NCBI GenBank assembly: GCA_025594325.1
Contig: JANHCV010000005.1
Span: 1,205,501 to 1,269,500 of the forward strand
Direction: 5' to 3'
Source of the DNA: Blastocladiella emersonii ATCC 22665
Taxonomy: Eukaryota > Blastocladiomycota > Blastocladiomycetes > Blastocladiales > Blastocladiaceae
Length of the DNA: 64,000 nucleotides
This document shows positions 1 to 10,220 of this stretch, in pieces (position 1 is the stretch's first letter; every line of letters begins with the position of its first letter). Below the pieces are notes generated by a model. The model worked only from the letters and a program-made list of their open reading frames with translations, had not been told where the DNA came from and searched no databases. Made by a program: the position numbers and the translations under genes.

Positions 1-3000
1 CGGAGGCGGGGGCGCGGGCGCGGGCGCTGCTGCCGCTCCCCTGCCGGCCCCACCACCGTTCCACTTCCGCAAGCGCCGCGACCGCGTCAACTGGCGCGTG
101 CTCGCCTCAGTCGACGTCGTCCGCGTCCAGCGCGACGCCGACACGGCCACGCTGCAGGATGTCATTGACAACATTGCGTTTTGCGACCTCGACTCGGAGG
201 GTGGGTGCTCCTCGCTTCGTGTTCTTCAGAACGAGAAGATGCTCACGCGATGGACCGCTAGACCTCCGCTACACGGACTCCAACTTCGTCAAGCTGTTCC
301 AGCTCGCGCAGCTCATCATCGAGTACCTGCTGCACTGCCAGTCGATCCTCGAGCAGTCCGAGGCCGACCTCGCCCGCCAGCTCGACGAGCAGGCCCTCGA
401 GATCACGGCCATGACCGAGCAGCAGGAGCGCGACCTCACCGAGATCTACGCCCTGAAAAAGGAGAACAAGACCCTCAAGAAGACCATCTTCGCCTACCAG
501 GTCATGACCAAGGTCCCCGGATATCACCCCGGCGCTGGCACCGGCCAGGGCGCGCCCGCGGTTGTCCAGTACCTCGTACGTTCGCGCGCCCGCCGTCTCG
601 AGAGCTGCTCCCCGCTCACCTGCCGCCCCGTAGCGCTGCCGGTACTGCCCGAAAATCTTCAACATGAAGTCCAACCTCGAGACCCACCTGCGCCGCCGCC
701 ACGCCGACCTTCCCTTCTACACCATTGAGGAAGCCTCGCACGCCGTGCAGACCGAGCCGCCCGCCCCCACTCCCGCCCCCGCGCCTTCCGCCCTGCCACC
801 ACCACCACCACCACCTGAAGAACCCGCGCCACCGAACCCGCAGCAAGAGCTCATCGAGCGGCTGACCCGCACCATCGACGACTTCGGCGTGCGCCTGCAG
901 GAGACCGAGGCCGCGATCCGCACCGAATTGGAGTCGCGCCTCGCGCACGACCTCGCCGACCGCGAGCGCGCCCTCGCCCAGCAGCAGGCCGCCGAGCGCG
1001 CCGCCCACGAGCAGGAGATGCAGCAGCTGCGCACCCACCTCCACGACGAGCTCGACGAGGAGCGCCAGTTTCTCGCTGAAGAACGACAGGAACTCGAGGC
1101 ACTCAAGCGCGAGCTCATCGACCGCCAGCGCGAAATGGCCGCCATGCGGTCCGCGTCCAACCTCGCGCCGCGGTCCGGGCTCGGCCAGCAGCTCGAGGAT
1201 GTCGGGGATGATGAGGACGGCGAGTCGATGCACGAGGCCGCCGGCTCGCCGTCGCCCGAGGTCACGGTCGACGAGATCCACCACCCGCAGCCTTCGCCAC
1301 CACCGCACCAACCGGACCTGACGTCGCTCATGGCCAAGATGGAGGAGAAGCAGGAGCTCGCGCTCAAGTCGATCCAGTCCATGGTCACGTCCGAGATCAA
1401 CGCGTTCCGCGAGCTGCTCCAGCACGACCCCAACAAGCAGACCGCTGCCGAGCTCCAGACCACCGCCCAGCGCCTCGAGCAGCTCCAGCAGTCGCTCCTC
1501 GAGTCGTCGCGCAACGCACTCTCGCGCAAGCAGTCGTCGTCCATTCCGCAGCTCACCGTCATCACCCAGCCCAAGCCGGCAATCGTCGCGGCGCCGCCCG
1601 TCGAGGTCCAGCAGCAGCAGCAGGCGCCCGCGCCGCGGTCGGTCCCGACAATGGCGCCCGTGCCTGAGGTCAAGAAGCAGCGCAGCCTCGAGGCGCTCAA
1701 CACGCAGGGTACGCTTCTCGCGTCAACTCTGCGTACCGGCTCCGCTAACTTCGCGATGCGAACCAGTCATGACGCCGCAAACGCCCAAGAAGGCTGCGCG
1801 GCACCGGCCGCCCGTGTACGAGGAGCCCGAGGACCCCGAGCCCGCGACCAACGACGACCGGTACAACGACGACCCGAGCGTCAACGACGACGACTTCATC
1901 GAGTGCGACTGGCCCATCATCTCGCGGCACCTGCGCAGCCACAAGCAGATCTCGCTGCCGTACGCGCCGTGGATCAAGTCGGCCGTGCAGCACGCGCCCG
2001 CGCAGGTCATCAAGGAGCGCGAGTCAATCAAGGGCGAGCTGCGCCGCGCCATGGCCGCGCGCGGCGTGACCGCCGAAGCCGTGTCGACGCCCGAGGGCCT
2101 CGACGCCGTCATCACCGAGTTCGAGGCCGCCAAGGAACGCGCGCTCCGCGCCGACCCGTCGTACGGGTACATGTACGACCAGGTCTGGGACGATATCGAG
2201 CACCTCGTCGCCAACCAGTTCCGGTTCAAGCGCCGCCCCGCCCTCCCGCTTCGCACGCCGTCCCGCTTCGCTACTGGTACGAACGGGAACGGCGGCGGCC
2301 AGGGCGGCAGCGGTGGCCGGCTCGCGCCCAACAGCAACTGGCGCCGGCTCACCAACTCGGCGAGCCCTGCGCGCACCGTGCTCAAGTCGGTCCTCCGGTC
2401 CCCCAACAAGGCCAGCGCGCGCTCCCCCGCGTCGCCCGGAACCGGGTTCGCCAGCTCGCTCCGCCGCGTCGAGTGGCGCGACGACGCGAGCTCGGTCGGG
2501 TCAGACAGCGATAGCGACAGCGATGACGGTGACCGGTTCGGCGTTCGCGCCGTCGCGGGCAAGGTCGGGTCCATGTTCAACAACGGCAGCGGGCGCCGCG
2601 GCACCACGCACCGGAACGATCCCGCGTCGCCGTCCTCGTCGCTCAACGCGGGTGGTAGTAGCTGGCGCACCGTCCGCAACACGCACGCTGCGACGTCCGC
2701 GCTCCGCGCCACGGCGTACAGCAACGCGGCGAGCCCGCGGTCCCCGTCGTCCGCCTCGTCGTCGCGCCGCAACGTGAGCCCGACGTCGGCCTCGGCGCGC
2801 ACCCCGATCCGCTCGTCGCCGCTGAAAAAGTCGTTCACGGCCTCGTCGTCATCGTCGCGCCGGTACAACGACGAGGAGACGGAAGATGACGACGCGGACC
2901 GTAGCGCCGGCGACGACCCGAGCAGCAGCACCAGCGAGGTGCGCCCGTCTCCGACCACGGCCGCGTTCCGGTCCAACACGTACCGGCCCAGCATGTCCGC

Positions 3001-3648
3001 GCGCGGCGGCGGCGGGGGCGGGGGCGGGGGTAAGGCTGCCGGCGGCGGCAAGAATACGTTCGCGGACGCGGCGCAGGCCGCCGTCATGGCCAAGAAGGCC
3101 GCGGCCCAGCAACAGCCGCCCCCGCCGAAACAGCAGCAGTCGCAGTCGCAGTCGCTAGAGACGGACGAGGAGCCGTCGGACTGGGACGCGTCCGAGTCCT
3201 TGCCGCCCGCGCAGCAGCCGCCGGCGCCGCGCAAGGCCGGGTCCAGCGGCAACCTGATCCGCGACAAGCCGGGGCTCAACCACGTCGAGGTCAGCAGCGC
3301 CGAGGGCGAGTCGGACTCGTCGTACGTCGCCGCGCCGAGCTCCAACCCGCGCCCGGTCCCGCGCAACGCCAGCGGTGGTAATGGGAGCCGCGAGACGGTC
3401 CACGACGCGGCGGGCGACTCGTCCGGGATCGGCGACCTGCTCGACGAGCTCGCGTCGGACGGCGAGGGCGCGCAGGATCGTCGCGGCGGCGGGAACGGTA
3501 AGAGTACGTTATGGCGAAGAATTGCGAAGGGGGATCAGCTTGCTGACGGTGTTTCTCGCCTGTAGGCCGGCCGCCGCCCATCATCACGCGCGTCATCGAG
3601 TCCAAGCCGGCCAACAACTTTTCCGAGTGGGACGTCGAGTCCGTGTAG
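1..3648 (+). CDS. DZIP1/Iguana-like zinc-finger coiled-coil protein (5' partial)
   Basis: The gene is open at the window start; exons are <1-200, 262-575, 634-1708, 1767-3497 and 3566-3648, with the stop at 3646-3648. After a Gly/Ala/Pro stretch comes FHFRKRRDRVNWRVLASVD, then a segment with TLQDVIDNIAFCDLDSE and NFVKLFQLAQLIIEYLLHCQ. This is the arrangement of the Dzip-like N-terminal domain. A single C2H2 finger follows (CRYCPKIF...HLRRRH), coded by 637-705 across the second splice. Next are long charged coiled coils (about 840-1180 and 1320-1520) and a Ser/Pro-rich, low-complexity C-terminus ending WDVESV. Animal DZIP1 acts at the ciliary basal body and in Hedgehog signalling. A yeast has no cilium, so the role here is unknown. 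Domain call is confident, function is not. Confidence 0.8.
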
Positions 3649-3802
3649 ACCACTCATGCTCATAATTTATACGCTTGCATTCGCGATATCATGGAAGACA
3701 GGCAGGGAGACAGGCAGGGAGACATGCGACTGACAGACAGGTCCAGGTCGACTGAAGCGGTGAACGCTGAAAGCTCACCACTCACGCTCTCGCAATTTTC
3801 CC

Positions 3803-5850
3803 ATGTATGAAAGGATGGATCGAATGAAAACGCGCCACTTAGTGCAACATGCTCCAGCATCTTTATGTGCTCCAGGCCCGCTGTTTGCGCTTCCCAACGA
3901 GATCCTCGGACACATCCTCAATCTCGCGTGTCCTCGGTCCATTGTCCCTGCCTCGTCCCGCACCTTGCTTGTGGCTGTCTTCGATGCAATGGATGTTCAT
4001 GTGACGTGGGTCCAGCGGGTTGCGCACGACATCGTCTCACCAGCGATGCCTCGCGCGCCAATGAAGCGTTTCTTTTGGCACGCGCGTTATGGTCCGGACG
4101 ACGACGCCGAGCCCTCGCTAGAGCCCCAAAACAACTGGCATTTCGCAAAAATTGCCGAAATCTTCCTCTCGAATCCGTGGCGCACTGTTCCTATTGGTTC
4201 GCCTAGAACGCCCGTTGCGCTTCTCAACGCGATGCGGAGCGAGTATACTCAACTCGAACGATCCTTCCACCGGTTCCCGATTGTTGCTTGCGTTTTCGTG
4301 CTCTCGTACCGCGTGGAAACCAACGACTGCGAACTCCTTTCCTTTCTCCTATCACGGATCCGGACACGTGTGCCAGAGTTGCTGCAGGTTCGCATGCCAA
4401 TACTGGAGTGGGGAGCGCTCGAGGCTCTACATTCTCGCTTTCGCGGATCGTCGACGATTGACCAGGACCTCCAAGTTACCCTAGTCAACTATCTTTGCGC
4501 ATTCGCGTTGTGCCAGTGGCGAATCGACCTGGTGACGCTGTTTATTAGCTCGGAGCTACGCCTCAACGAGCATGGCCTCGACCGAGCAGAAGTGCTTCAC
4601 ATCTACGACTCGTTTGGAGGTTGGGTGGAGCAAGTCCAGCTCCACCATTCTCGCTCAAGCTTTGTCCCCGACCAGATCTGGATCCTCGGGTTTCTTGTCC
4701 TTCAAAATTGGATGCCCAATCTAACCGTCGCGTCTCCCTTCCGCATTCCACTCAAATATTACTAATTGCACCCAGCTTCCCTCACGTTTCTGCTTGTACA
4801 TCATCCTAATTGGGTGACCCGCTTTGTGCTCGAGCCGGAGTGCGGGCATTTGACATTATACCTGTCAATATGGATGAGCATGACAGACCATCCGGTCGAT
4901 CAATTGGCCGCATTTGGACGACACGGACTTCTCACAGACAGTGAATGGGGCACGTTCGTTGCCAGTCGCTGTTCATCAACTCTTGAGGAGCTTCAGCCAC
5001 TGTTGCAGGAGTTTCTCTCGCCTGACCGCCAGGCGGAGGTCCTCACTATTGGTGCACTTCTCTTCAATGATTTCTCAGTTGCTACGACTGGGCTCACCAT
5101 CGACTCTCTTTCCGCTTTGTAGCACTTCGGGCCTCGTTTCGCTTGGGAACGTATCAGCTGCGTGATTTCTACGAAGTTGCACAAAACCTCGGTTTGAGTG
5201 TCGTCCCCCGTTTCGCAGCCGTCGTCGCAGCTTTACCACACAACGAAAGCTTCAAGCTTAACGACCTGGCGCATCTCAATTCCACGTTTCACCTATTCGA
5301 TCACTTCATCCTTGCGGCCTCCGTGACCAAGTTGGGCGCGAACTTTGCCAGGCACTTGGGGACTCGACCCGATTGAGACTTGTCGCTTGACGATTGTGCC
5401 CAACTGTTCTCGCTTTTGGCGTTTTATGCGCTCAGCAACCCGAACGCGGTCGATTCAGCGCTCGCTTGGATGCTGGAAACTAAATCCGCCGAGACCATTC
5501 TCAAATTCATGTTCCGCTGGACGTTCACAGCTTCCCGATGGTGGTTCCCACGCTGGCTGCCACGGGACTACCCAGATCTACGGCCTTGCAAACGTTGCCC
5601 GCTATCCCATCAGCGGGTGTGGATAGACACCATTGCCACAGTTGTATCCGCGTTTCCCACGGTACTTCGAGGACTGACGAGCGATGACTGCCTCAGTGAC
5701 CTTAACAGTTTCATCTTTGAGCAGCCGCCACTAACTCAAGCGGTCGGCTGCTGCGCGCCTCGTGGCCCAATCCCCGCCCACTTCCAACGTTTGCTCGAGG
5801 ATCCTGGGACTTGGTCTGCGGTTGTCGATACTTTCACGTGTTCCCAATGA
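3803..5850 (+). pseudogene. decayed F-box-like family gene (copy 1)
   Basis: The reading frame from 3803 has the family's F-box-like start (LPNEILGHILNLACPR) and the central block (PIVACVFVLSYRVE, then LLSRIRTRVPELLQVRMPIL). This resembles the copies at 38.0 and 42.5 kb. It stops at TAA 4763-4765 but continues in the same frame to 5122 (WVTRFVLEPECGHLTLYL). Coding sense resumes in another frame near 5123 (LGTYQLRDFYEVAQNLGL), meets an in-frame TGA at 5374-5376, and runs on to 5850. The TAA lies in TACTAAT, so it could be the branch site of an unannotated intron, and 5123 follows TTTGTAG, which looks like an acceptor. The TGA has no such excuse. Most likely a recently decayed long-form paralogue. 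Confidence 0.6.
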
Positions 5851-6016
5851 CGAGCTCGCCTAGCTTCTGGGCACTGGTGCCGCCAAGCACCCGCGACGCC
5901 GTGAAGGCGAGATATGAGCAGAAACTGGCACGCGATCCTAGATTCCAGTAGTAAGGTCAAGCACGAATGCAGTACATGGTTCAATTCAATCGTTTCGTTA
6001 CTCGCTCGTCCTCCAG

Positions 6017-6820
6017 GCCGTCGTATGCCACCTCGGCGATACGCCCACGTCCGGCCACTTCATCACCTACGTCAACGCCAGCGCGCCGCCCGCGACGCGC
6101 GATGCCGCGGTCTCGGCTGCTGCCGCGAGGGAACCGGTCCCGCCGCTCCCGCCGCGGCCACCAAGCTCTGCTGCTGCGCCGGAAAAGGATCCCGAGGCCT
6201 TCGCCGCGGCACAAGTCGCCGAATCCGCAGCGCCACCGCTCCCGCCGCGCCCGCAACCCCTCGCCGAGTCGGAGCCCGCGAGCCTGCCGCCGCCGTACTC
6301 GCCCGGCGCGCTGCCCGCGAAATCTTCGTCGCCCGCACCGCCATCCCCCGCCACCCCAAGCAGCCCACCCGTGTCGCCTACCGTCACCGCCGCCGCCAAG
6401 GACGCGCTCCCAACATGGCTCCGGTTCGACGGCCTGCCGGCGAGCAACAAGGTGCAGACGTTCACGTCGACGGCGGCGACTACGCGGCAGTTCATGGACG
6501 AGGTCGCACGCAACGCGTACCTGGTGTTCTACGAGCTGCGGCGTACCAAGGACGCGGCCACGGTTACGGCGGTTTCTGCGACGACGACGCTGCCGCGGTA
6601 CTCGCCGCCCGCGCCCGCGCCCGCGCCTGCGCACGGACTGCTCGCGCCGCCACCATTGCCGAGCGAGGGCGGCGGCGGCGGCGGGGAGAACAGGCCACTG
6701 CACGGGCGGCGGCTCTCGGCGCCGCACCTCGACCAGGCCGATATGGCGCTCGCGCTCAAGATGCAGGCCAAGGAGGCGGGCAAGGGGCGCCGGCGCGACC
6801 AGGATTGTACTATCATGTAA
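6017..6820 (+). pseudogene. C-terminal half of a ubiquitin-specific protease, ending in a CaaX box
   Basis: Reading starts after a plausible acceptor (CTCCAG, 6011-6016). AVVCHLGDTPTSGHFITYV is the USP His-box region with the catalytic His in SGHF. After about 130 Pro/Ala-rich residues the domain resumes with LPTWLRFDG (candidate catalytic Asp) and NAYLVFYELRR, the usual end of a UCH domain. The tail finishes QDCTIM, a good CaaX prenylation signal. The N-terminal catalytic Cys box is missing: upstream sequence is the F-box-like pseudogene, and the DZIP1-like gene ends at 3648. The locus is therefore probably a 5'-truncated remnant, about 267 residues. A distant upstream exon cannot be fully excluded. 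Identification of the domain is confident; functional status is not. Confidence 0.6.
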
Positions 6821-6938
6821 ATTGTGAGCGGTTTTGCGAATCTTCGGCGTGACGCGCGGTCGCGCGAGGGGAGCGGCGGACGCGTTGCGCCACATCGCCG
6901 CAGGTTGCGCCTGAGGTCAGCGCAACGAACAAACTGCC

Positions 6939-8026
6939 ATGGAAACTGTCGGAGCAACTACCCGCAATGGAGCCGGGTCGGGCAAGAGCCTTGCCTATGT
7001 CCCGCTCGAGGAGGGCAAGGAGGTGACGGCGATCCCGCCCAAGGTCCTCAGCGAGCCCGTGGTCGTTGTGCGGCATCTCACCAAGAGTATGCTCTTCGGC
7101 TACGGTTACCTTATGGATGACCACTCATGAATGATGCATCACGTAGCCTTCAAGGCCAGCGGCGCCGACGGCGAGACGGTGCACGCTTTACGCGACGTGC
7201 ACCTGGCGCCCGACTGCGAGTTCCTTCCCATCCGCCGCGGCGAGTTTGTCTGCCTGCGAGGCGTGAGCGGCGGCGGCAAGACGACCCTGCTCAACATCAT
7301 CGGGACCATCGACACGGCGACCTCGGGCACCGTCGAGATCCTGGGCGACGTGGTCAACGAGCGGTCGCCCGACGCGTACCTGTCGGACCTGCGGCTGCAC
7401 CGGATCGGGTTCGTCTTCCAGTCGTTCAACCTGCTCGCCACCATGTCCGCGTTCGAGAACGTCGAGCTGCCCATGGCGATCGCGGGCAAGCTGAGCGTCA
7501 AGGAGCGGCGCGACCGCGCGCTCGAGTTGTTGGCGATGGTCGGGCTCCAGGACCGCGTCGCGCACTTACCGTCCGAGTTGTCAGGCGGAGAGCAGCAGCG
7601 CGTGTACGTCTCACGACACTTTGGCAGTGGATCGCGACCAAGACTAACTTCCCTCGCACCCCCGTCTGTCCAGAGCCGTCGCGCGCGCTCTCGCCAACTC
7701 GCCCGAGGTCCCTACTCCTAGACGAGCCAACGGGGGACCTCGACAGCAAGGCAACGGTGCAGGTCATGGACATCCTGCTGCGCATCAACCTCGAGCAGAA
7801 GACGACGTGCATCATGGTCACGCACAACCCGGACGTGGAGTGCTACGCCGACCGGCTCCTGTTCCTCGCCGACGGCCGGTTCACGCGCCAGGTGTTCAAC
7901 CAGGTCCAGCTTCCGCTCGTCCTCGAGGACTACCAGCGGTACCTCAAGGCGCGCGACCAGGGCGGGATCGACGAGGAACGGCCCGCGCGCGCGAAAGCGG
8001 TCGGGAACGACGACGATGACGAGTGA
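6939..8026 (+). CDS. LolD/MacB-type ABC transporter ATP-binding protein, apparent frameshift
   Basis: Exons are 6939-7086, 7147-7603 and 7674-8026. The protein is a stand-alone ABC ATPase: Walker A GVSGGGKTTLLN, Q-loop FVFQSFNLLA, signature ELSGGEQQR (just before intron 2), Walker B LLLDEPTGDLDS and H-loop VTHNP. The order matches the bacterial SalX/LolD group, also known in some protists and fungi as small ABC proteins without membrane domains. After intron 2 the frame reads VAVARALANSPEV, but LLLDEPTG lies one base off. The run CCC at 7710-7712 has one C too many. This is either an assembly error in a homopolymer or a real inactivating frameshift. No permease gene lies alongside. The acidic tail ends DDDDE. 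Confidence 0.72.
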
Positions 8027-8310
8027 TTGATGGTGGGTTGATGTGGGAAACATGGAAGAATTTGACCTGTCTTCTTCGAAGAATATCAGTGCATGACATT
8101 CTCAGGCCACGGCATCGGATGGAGCAGCGCGCGCGACGCGCGACGCGAGTGAGTGTGATCCAACTGCTGATCCGCATGACCGCGAGCGAGCGCGCGAAAC
8201 GTGCGCCCACGCCCACGCGGTGGCGGCCCACCATGGCGCCGCCATCGCTCGGCGCAAGTCTATGCACGCGCGTGCATGAAACTCGCAGGCGAGAGCGGGC
8301 GCTTGCGCGG

Positions 8311-8344
8311 CGTTGCCACAGTCCGGCTCGGAGACGAGTATAAA
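8311..8344 (+). promoter_or_regulatory. core promoter of the first four-TM gene
   Basis: CGTTGCCACAGT at 8311-8322 is followed by TATAAAGTGC from 8339, 61 bases before the ATG. The tandem paralogue downstream has the same two elements, so they were probably duplicated with the gene or are under constraint. Confidence 0.55.
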
Positions 8345-8399
8345 GTGCGCGCCCGCCCCTGCAGATCGCGCAGGCTCTCCGTCCGACCAACACGCAACG

Positions 8400-9113
8400 A
8401 TGACGAACGAAACGACTACGACTACTGCTGCTGCCCCGACCGCCGCCGCCGCGACCATCGAGGTCACCTCGACGACCGCCACGGCCGAGTCGGGCGCCGC
8501 TACGACGACGACCACCACCACTACGACCAGGACGACCACGACGTCGAGCGCCACGGTCGTCGACATCCCCGCCGACACGGCTGCGGCTGCTCCCGCTGCC
8601 GAGGCGACGGCCGCCACGACCTCGACTGCGATCACCGAGACGCGCGAGGTGACATCGACCGAGACCACGACCGCGGCCAAGAAGGCGGTCGACGACGAGG
8701 AGGAGCACATCAAGTCGAGCTGCTGCTGCTGCGTCGAGATCCGCGCGGGCGTGCTGTTCCTCCTGGGCCTCGGCTTCGTTATGAATTTCATCACGCTCGT
8801 CATGAGCATCGGCAAGTACGACACGTCGGTCCTCAGCATGACCTTCAACGGCCTCAACATCCTCTTCTCGGCGTGGGGTCTCTGGGCCGCCGCCAACCGC
8901 CACGCGGGCTCGTTCTCCGCGTTCGCCTTGGTCAACGTCGCGCTCGTGTTCCTCGGGATCATCGTCGTCTTCTTCATGACGGGTCCGCTGCTGCTGCTGA
9001 TCGGGGTCTTCTTCATCCTGCCCGGCTACTTCGCCTACGTGTACCTCCAGTACGCCAAAGTCCTCAAATTTGAGAAGGACAAGGAGGTCGCTGAGAAGGC
9101 GGTCGCTGCTTGA
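8400..9113 (+). CDS. four-TM membrane protein with CCCC cap (tandem copy A)
   Basis: Single exon, 237 residues. About 100 N-terminal residues are Thr/Ala/Glu-rich and low in complexity. Then come KSSCCCCVEIRAG and four hydrophobic segments (roughly residues 117-140, 148-168, 178-198 and 201-225), ending with a lysine/glutamate tail and AEKAVAA. The Cys cluster followed by a charged residue and R-x-G directly before TM1 recalls the LAPTM4/5-type opening CCxC-x-RxG, but I cannot confirm membership. The cysteines are good candidates for palmitoylation. The N-terminus probably faces the cytosol. The ATG at 8400 was chosen because it follows the TATA box at a usual distance and the frame upstream lacks coding character. 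Function unknown. Confidence 0.75.
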   Translation: MTNETTTTTAAAPTAAAATIEVTSTTATAESGAATTTTTTTTTRTTTTSSATVVDIPADTAAAAPAAEATAATTSTAITETREVTSTETTTAAKKAVDDEEEHIKSSCCCCVEIRAGVLFLLGLGFVMNFITLVMSIGKYDTSVLSMTFNGLNILFSAWGLWAAANRHAGSFSAFALVNVALVFLGIIVVFFMTGPLLLLIGVFFILPGYFAYVYLQYAKVLKFEKDKEVAEKAVAA

Positions 9114-9290
9114 AGCTCGTGGCGCTGCGCCGCTGTAATACACGTGGTTTGTTGTGTGACACTCCACAATCGTTTGAAGATCTGCGAGAGAACTCGCGTG
9201 ATTGATGCGATGATGGCGCGTGAGACAACGGGCGCCAGTTCGGCGCGACTCCCTGCGCGCGCGTGCCGTGTTTCAGGTCGCCGCCGCCGC

Positions 9291-9346
9291 CGTTGCCACA
9301 GTTGCAGGCACGCACGGGGCCATGGGAGCCGGCGCCCGGGTATAAA
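9291..9346 (+). promoter_or_regulatory. core promoter of the second four-TM gene
   Basis: CGTTGCCACAGT at 9291-9302 and TATAAAGTGC from 9341 repeat the elements found before the upstream paralogue, here 50 instead of 28 bases apart and 75 bases (TATA to ATG 80) from the start codon. Confidence 0.55.
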
Positions 9347-9420
9347 GTGCAGCCGCTCCCCCCGGATCTCTCCTCTCTCGACCAAAACAACGAGGCATCT
9401 TTACACGGATCAACGAATCA

Positions 9421-10125
9421 ATGAGCGCCGAGACGACCGCTACCACCACCACTACGACGGCGTCGGAGCCTGCGGCGGCGGCTCCCGCGACGGTCGAGTC
9501 GACGGCGACTGCAGCGCCCGCGGCTACGGCGACGACGGCCGAGTCGGCTGTCGCTACGTCGGCACCTGCTCCTGCTGCTGTGGTCGAGATCCCGACCGAG
9601 ACGGCAGAGGCGGCCACGGCCTCGTCGGCCGACGCCACGGCCGCCGCAGCTACCACCGAGGCGACGCGCGAGATGGCGACCGAGACCACGGCCAAGAAGA
9701 TCGTCGAGGAGGACGAGCACGTCAAGTCCAAGTGCTGCTGCTGCATCGAGATCCGCGCGGGCGTCGTGTTCCTGCTGGGCATCTCGCTGCTCCTGAACAT
9801 CATCTCCCTCTTCACGTCGATTGGCGGTCGCAACTCTTCGGCCGTGGTGACGACTATCTACGTTTTTGACGTGGTCGTCGGCGCGTGGGGGCTCTGGGCC
9901 GCCATGACGCGCAACGCGGACCAGTTCAGCATGTTCGCCATCTTCAACCTGCTGCTGCTCGGGCTCGGTGTGCTGCTGCTGTTCTTTGTTACGGGCCCGT
10001 TCATCGTCTTCTTCTTTGTGTTCATCGCGTGGCCCGCATACGTCGCGTGGGTGTACCTGCAGTACGCCAAGCGCCTCAAGGTCAAGGAGGCCAAGCATGT
10101 GGCCGAGAAGGCGGTCGGGGCTTGA
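9421..10125 (+). CDS. four-TM membrane protein with CCCC cap (tandem copy B)
   Basis: Single exon, 234 residues, tandem paralogue of the gene ending at 9113. The layout is the same: Thr/Ala-rich N-terminus, HVKSKCCCCIEIRAG, four hydrophobic segments and the tail HVAEKAVGA. The segments after the Cys cluster align along their length (AGVVFLLGI for AGVLFLLGL, GAWGLWAAMTRNA for SAWGLWAAANRHA, WVYLQYAKRLK for YVYLQYAKVLK), while the N-terminal tract drifts freely. This suggests selection on the membrane part only. The shared TATAAAGTGC promoter suggests similar expression. Function unknown; a LAPTM-like sorting or membrane-organising role is only a guess. Confidence 0.75.
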   Translation: MSAETTATTTTTTASEPAAAAPATVESTATAAPAATATTAESAVATSAPAPAAVVEIPTETAEAATASSADATAAAATTEATREMATETTAKKIVEEDEHVKSKCCCCIEIRAGVVFLLGISLLLNIISLFTSIGGRNSSAVVTTIYVFDVVVGAWGLWAAMTRNADQFSMFAIFNLLLLGLGVLLLFFVTGPFIVFFFVFIAWPAYVAWVYLQYAKRLKVKEAKHVAEKAVGA

Positions 10126-10220
10126 AGCTGGGCCTTGTGATGATACTGTAGATATAGACGAGATCATGTATTTCGACCAGCGGCGCACGCCACGCGCCGC
10201 AGCGGGACCCGACGGGTCCC

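Noticed and set aside
4720-4776. Intron removing the TAA at 4763 of copy 1
   Set aside because: TACTAAT and CACCCAG look like branch site and acceptor, but no good donor lies at a suitable distance in phase, and the later TGA at 5374 stays unexplained; kept as pseudogene.
7944-9167. 407-residue minus-strand frame over the first four-TM gene
   Set aside because: The opposite strand has TATA box, hydrophobic segments and a tandem paralogue; this frame is Arg/Gly/Asp-rich noise.
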